Positions 22,358 through 33,280 of a DNA stretch of 64,000 bases are shown one piece after another. Below the pieces are notes generated by a model, which searched no databases, was not told where the DNA came from, and worked only from the letters and a program-made list of their open reading frames with translations. The DNA lies in the NCBI RefSeq assembly GCF_000715075.1, contig NC_134101.1:195320103-195384102 (forward strand). The letters are read 5' to 3'. Made by a program: the position numbers and the translations under genes. Position 1 is the first letter of the stretch, and the number at the start of each line of letters is the position of its first letter. Origin of the DNA: Nicotiana tabacum (lineage: Eukaryota > Streptophyta > Magnoliopsida > Solanales > Solanaceae).

Positions 22358-22884
22358 CTCGAACCGGCTCAATAATAAATCTGAAACCACGCCCTTGCCA
22401 CGAGTACTTGACTCCAAATGGCCCAAATCTACTAAATTCAATTACATAATGTAAATAATATTTCAAATAATTTATTCTACAATCAAATTCTAAACTAATA
22501 CACGAAATTATGTAAAATGACCAAAGCTCCCCTCGGGCCCACATATCGGAATCGGGTAAAATTTATATTTCCAGAAACCTTGCACTCTCACAAGTCCAGT
22601 CATATCAAAATCACCAAAATCAGACCTCAATTTGTCCCTCAAATAATCACTCAAAGGTCTCCAATTAGACAAGCCCTAACCCCCCAATTACCACTGATTT
22701 TCCTTAATTTTTCATGCTTAAATTGATAAAAATCACTCCAATAACGAGTTTAGGGACCAAAGACCTTACCTTAATGAACTTCTCTGAAAACCTCGCTTGA
22801 AAAGTGCTCCCCAAGCTTCTTCCCATTTTGAAAAGATGAAAAATGGCTAAATTTCTCGAAGGCAAGAATTTATATGTTCTGCCT

Positions 22885-23115
22885 AGCGATATCTGCATTT
22901 GCGGCCTTGGGACCTCATCTGCGGTCCCGCTTCTGCAGAGCCAGGGTCGCATCTGCGACTTTTCATTAAAGGGACAACTCCCGCATCTGCGACTCCCAAT
23001 CCGCTGATACGGTACCGCTTCTGCAGTTCCTGAAGAAATGGCCAAATTCCGCTTTTGCAGTCACTGAGCCGCTTCTGCGGTGCCCCACATGCAGAACCCA
23101 AATCGCAGGTGCGGT
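22885..23115 (-). promoter_or_regulatory. CGC-N4-GCG dyad array, C 5' LTR
   Basis: Repeated ccgcttctgcgg / ccgcatctgcgg-like elements, for example CCGCTTCTGCGG at 23069-23080, plus degenerate copies. N4 is TTCT or ATCT, unlike the E family. It lies directly upstream of the TATA-like box in element sense. Confidence 0.65.
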
Positions 23116-23798
23116 TATGACAGAACCAGTAGCTGAAGCTGCAACTCTAACTCCAAAACTTTTTCGTCAACCATCTAAATTCATCCCGAGTCTTCCTGGA
23201 CCTCAACCAAAGGCACCAACAAGTCACAAACCACTATCCAAACTTGTACCAATCCTTAAAACACCTAAAACAACACCGAAACCTCGAATTAACCTTGGAT
23301 TCAAGCCTAAGAACTCCAAATTTCTCAAAATACGCTTTCGATCAAAAAGTCTATCAAACCTCGTCCGAATGACTTGAAATTTTGTACACACGTCACATTC
23401 AACACTACAAAGCACTCCAACTACTGGAATTCCATTCTGACCCTTGGATCAAAATCTTACTATCAGGCCGGAAACTTCAAAAATTCAACTTTCGGCATTT
23501 CAAGCCTAAATTGGCTACGGACCTCCAAAACACAATCCGAACACGCTCCTAAACCCAAAATCAGCCAATGGAGCTAATGAAACCATCAGATTTCTATTCT
23601 GAGGCCGTCTTCATATTGTTCCGACTACATTCAACTTTCTAATACTTAATCTCTCATTTAGGGACTAAATATCCCAAAACTATCCGAAACTCGAAATCGA
23701 ACATCCTGACAAATCAAAATAGTAGAAATAAACTCAGGGAAAGCAGTTAATAGGGGATCGGGGTGTTAATTCTTAAGATGACCAACCTGGTCATCACA

Positions 23799-24026
23799 TT
23801 CCTTTTCCTTTATAAGTTATAGTAAAACTTTTTGTATCCCAATATGTAAAAGGAATCAATTTATGAAAAAATGGGACACCTAGTATTATGTCCTGAACAA
23901 TATCCTTTACCAAAACAAAACTTTCTGGTACATAGACATCCTCTTGGCAAATATAAGCCCTGGGCAATTTATATGAAATTCCCATCTGACCACCAAAAGC
24001 GTTTTTAAACGATAAGTGGTTTTAGT
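23799..24026 (-). pseudogene. Pararetrovirus fragment D1: protease segment
   Basis: The minus strand encodes part of a caulimovirid aspartic protease and its downstream linker (motif VPFFHKLIPFTYWDT). It matches 51240-51465 of fragment D7. The C 5' LTR start interrupts it at 23798. The active-site DSGAD segment is not here but in D2, in the opposite orientation. Confidence 0.85.
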
Positions 24027-24842
24027 CTATTCTTTAGTTATGAATATCATCGAACACTTCTCTGGAAGATGGTCTGATAATAGTAAGACCATTAGAACTA
24101 TGCTCCAATCTGAGGTGTAAAACCCTCACATCTTTTCGATGGTATAAAGATGTTTTCTTATCTATAGTAATGGAATTACCAGAGAGTAATAGTACTCATT
24201 GGAAGTCCAAATTCATAGATGGACTCCCTCCCTTATTTGTTGAAACGGTTAGAAAAACCCTTAGAGGCACATGCTAGAACTATTAAGGGTTATTAAAGAC
24301 CCTGAGTTGAGGTCCCAAATTACTGGTAAATTTCCTACAAGTTCAGAGGTAGGAACAGAGGTGGAAGGTATTCCATCTCAAAAAGGGCCTTACATTATGT
24401 CTGAAATCAGAAGACTTATTAAAAATAAGTCCTAGCCTGATAGGCCAGCTACTGTCCATGATTTGTGTGCTGAGATAAATTATCTCAAAAAAGAAATCTC
24501 GCAGTTAAAGGATTCAAATATAGCCTTAGATGAAAGAATTTTCAAATTAGAAAATTCTAGTACTGCCATTGATAAAGATATCAGTACTAATATTACTGGA
24601 GCGAATAATTGTGCAAGTACTTCAGAAGAAAATACTGCTAGTACTTTACTAGGAGCTATTGATTTTTTTGAAGATGATTTTTTGCAAAAACTTCAAAATT
24701 TTACTACCTAGAAGTTTTTAATAAAAATTACTCTTTTAATAGATTACAATTTCAAAAAGGAGTTTACTACTCTATTTGATAGTGGAGCAGATTTAAGCTG
24801 TATAAAAGAAAGAGTAATACCTTCCAGATATTTTTATACAAC
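24027..24842 (+). pseudogene. Pararetrovirus fragment D2: coat-protein piece fused to ORF3 start
   Basis: 24027-24272 matches the coat-protein region at 28342-28590. The sequence then jumps at the gaggcac/atgctag boundary to material matching 50664-51225, so the zinc-knuckle end of the coat protein and the inter-ORF region are deleted. 24463-24711 is an open coiled-coil-like stretch. The frame then enters the protease active site (DSGAD) and stops at 24842, exactly upstream in viral order of the piece found inverted in D1. Confidence 0.85.
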
Positions 24843-25032
24843 ACTGTTTTGAGCGTTGTCCCCTATTAGAGGATTCTTGCTCATCATCCGAGATGAAATA
24901 TAATTTTCTTCCTGAAGGACTCGTAAGTCTCCACTTGTTGAAGAATCCTCTTCATCAATGTCAAAAACATTTGCCGAAGAATTTAAAAGAATTTCATATA
25001 AAGAATCTTTGATATTATCGTCTAAATCAAGG
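24843..25032 (-). pseudogene. Pararetrovirus fragment D3: acidic region after the zinc knuckle
   Basis: Reverse complement of sequence matching 50390-50590. It encodes the Asp/Glu/Ser-rich stretch that follows the coat-protein zinc knuckle. This is part of what D2 lacks. No intact frame. Confidence 0.8.
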
Positions 25033-26521
25033 TCATTTGGCTAGAAATCCAGTGGTCTAGGGTATCGTATTCTACTCTTATCTATTTACTTATTTATTTT
25101 GCAGTTCTATTTAGCCTAAATGATAGGCTAATCAGGTAAGTGTTAGACTTAGTATTCATGGGCTATTTACGAAGCATGTTTTGTAGCTAAGAGTCTACTA
25201 TATCACCTCGATGAGGTGATAAGTTAAGAACTGTTTAGACCAGGCAGTTACCAATTTCGATAGTAAACCATGGTTAGGCCAACCTAACCAGTGGTGCTCG
25301 ATTAAACCGGTTTAGTCAGAGTGGACGTTGAAGGGTTATGAGGAGCACCGTGGTTTAAGGTTTACCTAGAGGTTAGTAGCTAGCCAGGGCTGAAGTTCTG
25401 AAATTTATTCTTGGAACCTCATCGGAAGCGATCCTTATCCCCTATTGGTATCAGAACCATGTTAGTAAAGAACCTTAGAAGCTAAGTCTAACACTATTTT
25501 CTTAATGAATATCATTAGGAAGAAGACTACTGTTAAAAACAGTAGGATAGAGGAATATGAATTGCCCCAGCAATTAGACCTGCTTAATAAGTGGACTATA
25601 CCATTAATCAAGCCTAAGGTAATATATTAGTTAGGTACTTTTGAAAAAATAGGTTTAAAACAAGTAGTTAAAACTACTGAAGAGACTATCACTGTAGATA
25701 GTGACCATGTTACGTTCAGATTATTATCTGAAAGTGATTTAGCCCCTTATAGGGATTCACATAGATTCATACATATATGCTTAATACAAGTCGCTTTTAA
25801 GCCACTTACTTTAAGAGGCTTACCTGAAAGCTTTATTGCAGCTCTCAGAGATGACAGAAACCAGAACTGAAAAAGTCTCTTATAGGGACTGTGCAAACCA
25901 GTTTAGCCTATGACCCTGTTTATTTTAATTCATATCCCAATTTGCAGATTTCTCTTAATGATGAGAACTCTTTAAATGCTTTAATTCTCAATATTAAATT
26001 ACATGGTTATGATTATTTGCCCGGTACAGAGGTTATATGTATCTGTTATAAGATTTATTTGAAACCATTATACACTTTGAATCATATGTGCAAGATTATG
26101 GATTTCAAAAATGAAACCATTCTTATACAAACCAACTTTGGTAAATCCAAAGTAACCACCAGAAGACCTATTAAATGGGATGAAATTGATTTCCCTAAAC
26201 AATGGGTCATAGAGGAAGTGGTTGCCCCTCGAAACATTGGTAATACTGAGGTTACAAAAATAGAACAAACCTCAGATGGCACTATTAAGATCAGGTTCAA
26301 TGAACCTGTGTAGACTGATAATATCAACTATCATCTAGACTAACTAGATCAAATTCTTCTTATATCTCTCCAATTGATTATGTGGTAGATTTTCCATCTA
26401 GAGCATCCACATCTCATATTAGAGAAACTAATTTTGATAATATCAGCATTGGTAGAGATAATATCGTCAAGGTTAATTCGGACCTTGAACCTACTGCATC
26501 CGAAATGGATTTTTCAAAATA
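25033..26521 (+). pseudogene. Pararetrovirus fragment D4: leader, PBS and movement protein
   Basis: 25033-25440 matches the leader at 54704-55021 and its inverted copy in D5. A tRNA-Met-type PBS is at 25447-25464. A frame starting at 25508 (MNIIRKKT) encodes a 30K-superfamily, caulimovirid-type movement protein (plasmodesmal transport). The motif region LPESFIAALRDDR is followed by a second open stretch, 25891-26313, with NSLNALILNIKLHGYDYLPGTE. Stops and a frameshift lie at about 25628 and 25868. 26314-26521 repeats the start of D6. Confidence 0.85.
25447..25464 (+). other. Pararetrovirus primer-binding site
   Basis: TGGTATCAGAACCATGTT matches the complement of plant initiator-Met tRNA (TGGTATCAGAGCCATGTT) at 17 of 18 positions. 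Caulimovirids prime minus-strand DNA synthesis at such a site. Confidence 0.85.
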
Positions 26522-27000
26522 AATTATCAAAACTTCAGCCGTTGCTAGCTACTAACCTGTAGGTAAACCTTAAAACGGTGCTCCTTACAACCCTTCAACG
26601 TCCACTCTAACTAAACGGGTTTAACCGAGCACCACCGGTTAGGTTGGCCTAACCAAGGTTTACTGTCGAAATTGGTAACTGCCTAGTCTAAACAGTTCTT
26701 AACCTATGACCTCATCGAAGTGATACAGTAGACTCTTAGCTACAAAACATGATATGTAAATAGCCTATGAATACTAAGTCTAGCACTTACCTGATTTGCC
26801 AATCATTTAGGCTAAACAATACCAGAAAATAAATAAGTAAATAGAGAATTGTAGAATACGATACCCGAGACCAGTGGATTTCTGGCCAAAGACCTTTTTG
26901 TTTTTTATTTCTTATTCAAAAGACTAAATAGGGATTTTTTACAAAAGTAGATAGCAGACAGAGAGAAGGGATAGCTTTGGCTAATGCCTTTATAAAGGGA
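26522..27000 (-). other. Pararetrovirus fragment D5: inverted leader and promoter region
   Basis: Reverse complement of the leader and polyadenylation region seen at about 54600-55021 and 25033-25420. It ends near a TATAAAGG sequence on the minus strand (about 26985). No coding frame. Confidence 0.8.
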
Positions 27001-28659
27001 AAAATATAATTTAAGCTTCCTAGGAAATTTAATCCAATATTGCAGACTGATAATATCAGCTTATCATCTAGACTAACTAGATAAATATCTTCTTATATCT
27101 CTCCAATTGATTATGTAGTAGATTTTCCATCTAGAGCATCCACATTTCAAATTAGAGAAACTAATAGAATTGATAATATCAGCATTGGTAGAGATAATAT
27201 AGTCAAAGTTAATTTGGACCTCGAACCTACTGCACCTGAAATGAATTTTTCAAATGGTGTTAATAATGGTTGAAAACCAAATAGATTTTAGTCCGGGTTC
27301 ACCGGCAAGAAAAATAATTTTAGAAGAATTGCTAAAACCTAGATGGGTTGATTTCATTAAATGGTTTCATGAAAACATGAGCAGTGAATTAATCCAATTC
27401 TTTAGACATGATTTTTATGAGGATATTAGCATGAAGAATAAGATTATTGTTTTTGTTCCTTGGTTTATGTCTAAGCATGTTTATAACTATGTTTCTGTTT
27501 AGAAAGAGATTATACGCTCATTAGTGGAAAAATTGTTAATTCTATTTTCCCACCTCAATAATTTTTTCAAATGGGTGAAAAGGATAAAATATTATATTGT
27601 ACTGTATTTTCAAAAATATTTGAAAATGATGTTGCGGCAATAAAAACAAAGAATCTAAATACCATGCTCAATCAAAACAATTATACTAATATGTACGTAA
27701 GTATTCTGGGTGAACAAGTTACTAAGATTCATGAAAAATTGGACAAGATTATAGCTGAAGTCCAAAAAATCCAGCAAAAGGATACTAAAGGTAAGGATCA
27801 AATCGCTACTACAAGTATCCAACCACCTCCCGAGGTAAGAGACTTCAAATTAAGAAGTCTGGATGACATTGAGGAACTTCTCATTAAGAAGTTGGGTGAA
27901 TTTAGAGCTAACCCTCTAAGTTTAGAGCATACGTCTCCCGACAATCTAAAGGTAGACGAGGAGATTAATAAAATCTGTGAAAAATATGCTTTTAAACCAT
28001 ACCAAAAAATTGTTTTATTATCCTAGACCAACCCCTCAAGATGTCCTAATAGAAGAACACGACAATGAACACTACCACCAAGGTACAGTGGGTCAGATAT
28101 CTATGAATGGAATATAGATGGTCTTGCTGAAAGGCAAATCTATACAACAGTACATAGAATGCTTATGTACAACACTATCTGTAAAGTTAATAAAAATACG
28201 GATAGGGCAATTGCTGAAATGATTATAGCTTGATTTACTGGTAAGCTAAAAGGCTGGTGGGATAATTATCTCACTCATGACCAACGCTTTCAAATAATGA
28301 ACGTGACCAAGACTGAAGAAGAAAAAACTGTTCAAAACTCAGTTTATTCTTTAGTTATGAATATCATTGAACACTTCTCTAGAAGATGGTCTGATAATAA
28401 AGAGACCATTAGAACTATGCTGCAAAATCTGAGGTGTAAAACCCTCACATCTTTTCGATGGTATAAAGATGTTTTCTTATCTAGAGTGATGGAATTATGA
28501 AAGAGTAATAGTACTCATTGGAAGTCCAAATTCAAAGATGGACTCCCACCCTTATTTGATGAATGGGTTAGAAAAACCCTTAGAGGCACAGGGATGAGTA
28601 TCAATTATGATACTTACTCATATGGTAAACTATTCAGTTTATGCACTCAGTAAGGCTTA
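27001..28659 (+). pseudogene. Pararetrovirus fragment D6: C-terminal ORF, coiled-coil region and coat protein N-part
   Basis: 27001-27255 repeats the end of D4. 27254-27502 and 27571-28026 are open stretches; the second has a coiled-coil-like Glu/Lys-rich segment (GEQVTKIHEKLDKIIAEVQKI) and may be the N-terminal half of a coat-protein precursor. From about 28080 comes the caulimovirid coat-protein core (YEWNIDGLAERQI, GKLKGWWDNYLT, 28297-28500 open). The frame is cut at 28659 by the E-F insertion and resumes at 50100. Several stops are present. Confidence 0.85.
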
Positions 28660-29367
28660 TGTGATGACCCGGCCCGTCGTCTCATGAGTTATCGATCCGT
28701 TTTCCCTATTCCTACTTCGTTATGCTTTGTTTATCCATTTTATGTGGTATCGGGTTGATAGGATCGAGTTCGGAAAGGATTTGGTAATGTTTGAGACACT
28801 TAGTCTCTTTAGAGTGTGTTTAAGTTGGAAAAGTCAACCGAATGTTAACTTATGTGTTAAAGGGCTCAGATGTGAATTCTGATGGTTCGATTAGATTTGG
28901 GAGGTGATTTGTGACTTAGGAGCATGATCATAATGAATTTTGGAGGTTCGTATTAGATTTAGGCTTGAATTGGCGAAGTTGATATTTTGCTGATTTCCGG
29001 TTGGTAAGCGAGATTTTGATATAGGGGACGGAATAGAATTCTGAGAGTTGCAGTTGCTCCGTTGTGTCATTTGGGATGTGTGTGAAAAATTTCAGGTCAT
29101 TCAGACATGGTGTGGTTGGGTTTTTTATCAAAAGCGTAATTTAGAAGATTTTGGAATTCTTAGGCTTGAATCTGATGCGAATTTGGTGTTTCGATGTTGT
29201 TTTGAGCGTTCCGAAGGTTGGAATAAGTTTGAATGAGGTTATAGGATATGTTGGAATGTTTGGTTGAGGTATCAGGGGACTCAGATGAGTTTCGGGTGGT
29301 CGATCAGACCATTTCATGAAGTTTAGAATTGCAGAAATCTGCTGCTCAGTGTTGAAGACAAATGCTC

Positions 29368-29690
29368 TTCGCGTTCGCGAGAGGGGAGCCGCGATCGTGA
29401 AGGGTTAGCTGGAGAAGGCTGAGACTTTGTCCTTCGCATTCGCATTCGTAAACGAGTGGGAAATGATGTTCGCGAGGTCTGCTCCGCGTTCGCATAGAAG
29501 GAATTGGCTAGCTGGGTTTTAAGATATTTTGTTCATTGCGTTCGCGGGCGAGGGAGCGCGCGCGTGTTCCTGAAGGTCTGTCTGGGTAAAGCATCGCGTT
29601 GGTGAGGGATGGTCACGATCTTGAAGAAGAATTTTGCTCAACGGAATTTTTGTGCTTCCCGAATGCGAGGCTTTGACCGTGTTCGCGAAG
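29368..29690 (+). promoter_or_regulatory. CGC-N4-GCG dyad array, E 5' LTR
   Basis: Multiple copies with N4 = GTTC/GATC and decayed variants, for example CGCGTTCGCG at 29370-29379. The array ends about 30 bases before the TATA-like tttaaaa. Confidence 0.65.
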
Positions 29691-30223
29691 AAGGAATTTA
29701 GGCATGGGCAGAAGGTTTAAAAGGTCGTCTTGTCCGTGAATGTAGGATTATTTTCTTCCATTGTTGGTCGTTTTTGGAGCTTTTTGAAAGGGATTGAAGA
29801 GGGATTCAAGGGAAATCACTTGGAGGTAAGATTCTTGGACTTAAAACTAAATTCTAATGTGAATTCTACCTAGAAAATCATGGAAATTAAGCCAAAAATT
29901 GAAGAACTAGGGCTTGGAAATTTAGATCTTTGATTGAAGATTTGAAGGACCATTTGAGGTCGGATTTCAGAACTTTTGATATGTATGAACTCGTGGGGAG
30001 ATAAGAAACCTATTGATGTAAAAATTATTAAATTCCGAGACGTGGTCCCGGGGGTCTGGTTTTGGTAATTTCGGGATTTTTGTCATATTTTGATTGTTTT
30101 CGCTTAGGCTTCATTCCCTTAGCATATTTTGACGTCCTCGTTCTATTTTAGGATAGATCAATGCGAGTGGAGGCCGATTTGAGGGGAAAAGGCGTCACGA
30201 GCCAGAGATTTGACCAGTTCGAG

Positions 30224-31178
30224 GTGAGTAATAATTGTAAATGATGTTCTGAGGGGTTGAAACCACGGATTGCACATCGTAGTGCTATATTGAGGTGACA
30301 CACACACTTGATGACGAGCGTGGGATCGTGCACTATCGGGGATTGTGACTTAGTCCCTCCCGGATGACTATTTTACCGTATATTTGATTAAATCTATTTG
30401 TTATCATCATTATTTTGGCCGAATGCCATATCTGGGCCTTGTGCCAACTATTTGAACCTTTCGGGGATTTTTTTACTGGTATTTACTCACCGTTTTGACT
30501 TTACACTTGAACTCAGTCATGTTATATTTCACTGTTTTCGTACTCAGCCATATTTACTCTGTTTTAACACTTACATGATCTTTAAATGATATTTTTGGGT
30601 TGAGAATCATTTTTTACTATTGACGAGTGGCTTGTGAGGATTTTGACTGAGTAAGGCCGAGGGCCTATGTTGTGAGGAAACATTTGATACTGATAATGAG
30701 GCCGAGGGCCTAGTGATGATGCCACGAGGTGGCTTGATATTGCGCTTGGGCCATAAGGGGCCCCTTCAGGAGTCTGTACACCCCCAGTGAGCGCGGGTAC
30801 CCATTGTGATGTGAGATTGAGCCCGAGGGGCTGGTATTGTAATCTGAGATTTGAGCCCGAGGGGCTGGTACTATTCGGAGATGTTGCCCGAGAGGCGGAT
30901 TTGTTGACATTGTGCTCGAGGAGCGAACCTTTATGTATTTATTTTTCCTAATTGAATGTGAATTACCTACTTAAGTATTGAAAAAAGTCTTTTCCTGAAA
31001 ACACATTTGAGTCAAAAAATTTTACCTATCTTTCACTGATTTACTATTTTTAAATGGTTTTACTGCTTCATTATAGAATGTTTTGTGCCTTACCTGATTT
31101 CTTGCTTTCAGTCTTTATTTACCTTTGTTACTCACTGAGTTGGAGTACTCACTTTACTCCCTGCATCACTGTGTGTAG
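30224..31178 (+). other. Putative leader intron in E 5' LTR
   Basis: Donor GAG|GTGAGTA and acceptor TGTGTGTAG|ATTCAGG with a pyrimidine-rich lead (actttactccctgcatcact), 955 bases. Position and flanking bases correspond to those in the C and F LTRs. Not proven to be spliced. Confidence 0.5.
30654..30924 (+). repeat. GAG-triloop hairpin array, E 5' LTR
   Basis: Inverted repeats sharing a GAG loop: AGGCC-GAG-GGCCT (30654-30666 and 30699-30711), GCCAC-GAG-GTGGC (30721-30733), AGCCC-GAG-GGGCT (30820-30832 and 30854-30866), GCTC-GAG-GAGC (30914-30924), and a decayed tgcccgagaggcg near 30885. Stems differ from one another but remain paired. Confidence 0.85.
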
Positions 31179-31569
31179 ATTCAGGCATTGCTGATCCTGC
31201 TAGTGTGAGTTGAGAGCTCCCAGTGGATATTCGAAGTTCACGAGCTAGTTGCTTGACGTCTGCAGACCCGTGTTTCTCCCTCTTTGTCATTTCTATCTCT
31301 ATATCAGACAATTTATAATAGTTTATAGACTTCTCAGACTTGTATTAGAACTTGTAGATGCTCATGACTAGTGACACCCCGGTATCGGGTTGTGTTGGGT
31401 TGTTCTTCCGCGTATTTATGATATTATCTACTACTTGGATTTTGTTATCACGTTTCGACTGTTTCTTAACGCTTAACTATTAAAAATTGGAAAATGGGAA
31501 GTGTCGGTTGGCCTTGTCTTCATGAGAGGTGCCATCACGACCGGGTTTAGGTTTGGGGTCGTGACAAGT

Positions 31570-31587
31570 TGGTATTAGAGCTTAGGT
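31570..31587 (+). other. Element E primer-binding site
   Basis: TGGTATTAGAGCTTAGGT begins three bases after the LTR. It resembles the initiator-Met tRNA complement with changes. Confidence 0.8.
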
Positions 31588-31767
31588 TACATAAGTCTCA
31601 TAAGTCATGAGCAGGTTTAGTAAAGTTTCGCGAATCGGTACGGAGATTTCTGTACTTATCCTCGGGAGGTTGCAGAACCTTTAGGAAAAACTTCATATTC
31701 TTGAATTTCTTGTCGGGCGAATTTGTTGATCCAAGTACTAAATTTCTACTATTCTATTCTCTCACAT

Positions 31768-33280
31768 ATGGTGAGGACACGCGCTACCGGTCAGGATGAA
31801 CGACCACTAGTACTACCAGCTGTGGCCACCAGAGGCCGAGGACGCGACCGTAGTCGTGCTAGGGGCAGAGCAACTAGGGCTGCACCTGCAGATCCGCCAA
31901 CTGTCCCAGTTTAAGATCAAGTCCTAGTTATGGACGCTCCTACAACACCAACTCAGGCACCAGTTGTGCCCACTGTGATTCCGGGTCTTCAGAAGGCCTT
32001 GCCTCAGATCTTATCAGTTTGCGCTGGCCTAGCTCAGGTGGTTTCAGCCACTACAACCGCAAATACTTTCAGGCCGGGGGAGGCAATCAGACTCCTTCCA
32101 CTTGCACACCTGAGCAGGTCATGCAGGGACTTCAAACGTCGGGGGCACATCCAGCCCAGCCGGCTGCAACTGGTCAGGACTATATAGTTCCTGCTATGCC
32201 GGAGGATGAGCAATGTAGGTTGGAGAGGTTTGGTAGACTGTAGCCTATGACCTTCAGTGGTGCAGAGGGCAAGGATGCCTAGGGATTCTTGGATAAGTGT
32301 CAGAGGATGCTTCAGATGGCCGGTATTCTGGAGACCAGCAGGGTCGTTTTCACTACTTATCAATTTTTAGGCGTTGCTTTCACTTGGTGGGAGGATTTTG
32401 AGAGCCGTAGGCCTGTTGATGCAGCACCCCTTACCTGGCAGCAGTTCTCCATTCTCTTTATAGAGAAGTATGTGCCGCAGTCTCGCAGAGAGGAGTTGCG
32501 TAGACAGTTTGAGTGGTTGCATCAAGGGGAGATGATCGTGTCGTAGTATGAGTTGAGGTTCTCCAAGTTAGCTCGTCATGCTATTTGGATGGTTCCGACA
32601 GATATAGAGAGGATTAAGAGGTTTGTCGATGGCCTCACTTATTAGCTTCGCTTTCACATGACCAGGGAGAGGGTGATTGGTTCTACTTTCGAGGAGGTTG
32701 TGGATAATGCCCGTGAGATTGAGTCTGTTGGTCGCCAGGAGCGAGAGGAGAGGGAGGCCAAGAGGCCTCGAGGATCTGGTAGTTACAGTGGTACTCGTTC
32801 GAGGGGTCAGTTTCAACACGGCAGAGGCCGTCCATTCAGGCATGCTTAGCCAGCTCGCCCAGGTTATCATGGGGCGTCATTGGGTCATGGTTCTTACAGT
32901 TCTCATCAAGGCCAATCATCACTTAGTGCCCTTCTAGCTCAGAGTTCGTCCCATGCTTCATTAGCTTAAGGCTATTCTATGTCGAGTGCATCTGCTAGTC
33001 ACTCTGGTGCGGGGGGTTCCCTTCAGTCCCCTTCTCTAGCACCTGGGAGTTGTTATGAGTGTGGTGAGATGGGTCATATGTAGAGGAAGTGCCCTCGTCC
33101 TCTTGCGATTTCATCTTAGCAGAGGGGTCAATCATCGGCTTCAGTGCCAGTTACTTCACCACCACCCACCCACCCAGCTAGGGTGGAGGTCAGTCAGCTA
33201 GGGGTCACCCCAGAAGGGGAGGTCGATCAGGTGGTTGTTAGGCCCGTTTCTATGCACTTCCAGGCAGACCCAACGCTATT
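31768..33280 (+). pseudogene. Element E gag
   Basis: Start ATG at 31768 (MVRTRATGQDERP). A Pro/Arg-rich N-part is followed by capsid-like sequence FTTYQFLGVAFTWWEDFE and PLTWQQFSILFIEKYVPQSRREELR (32289-32546), then VIGSTFEEVVDNAREIE (32658-32849). The zinc knuckle (about 33053-33105) reads CYECGEMGHM-stop-RKC, so a TAG sits inside it. Other stops are at about 31912, 32544 and 32643, with frame changes. Confidence 0.85.

Larger units (their letters stand above)
13066..23798 (-). mobile_element. Element C: chromodomain Ty3/gypsy element with mismatched LTRs
   Basis: In element orientation: 5' LTR (23798-21010), PBS, gag, protease, RT, RNase H, integrase with chromodomain, polypurine tract, 3' LTR (15997-13066). 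The 3' LTR belongs to the family of element E. The 5' LTR belongs to another family with different repeats. The left neighbour is B LTR and the right neighbour is pararetroviral protease, with no shared target-site duplication (agtag on the left, ttcct on the right). It is best read as a recombinant of two chromoviruses that sat at different sites. Confidence 0.85.
21010..23798 (-). repeat. Element C 5' LTR, different family from its 3' LTR, about 2.79 kb
   Basis: On the minus strand it starts TGTGATGACCAGGTTGG (23798) and ends TGGGGTCATGACA (21010). Architecture parallels the other chromovirus LTRs: a dyad array (23115-22885), a TATA box CATATAAAT (about 22876-22869), a donor GAGGTAAGTGG (22357), a minisatellite (22015-21720) and an acceptor CATGTGCAG-ATCCAGG (21420). 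Only scattered similarity to the E-family LTR is visible, apart from the ends and the splice-like sites. Confidence 0.85.
28660..31566 (+). repeat. Element E 5' LTR, about 2.91 kb
   Basis: Starts TGTGATGACCCGGCC and ends GGGTCGTGACA. Contents: dyad array 29368-29690, TATA-like tttaaaa at about 29716, donor-like GGAG|GTAAGAT at 29826, donor TTCGAG|GTGAGTA at 30224, hairpin array 30654-30924, and acceptor gtgtgtag|ATTCAGG ending 31178. Confidence 0.9.
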
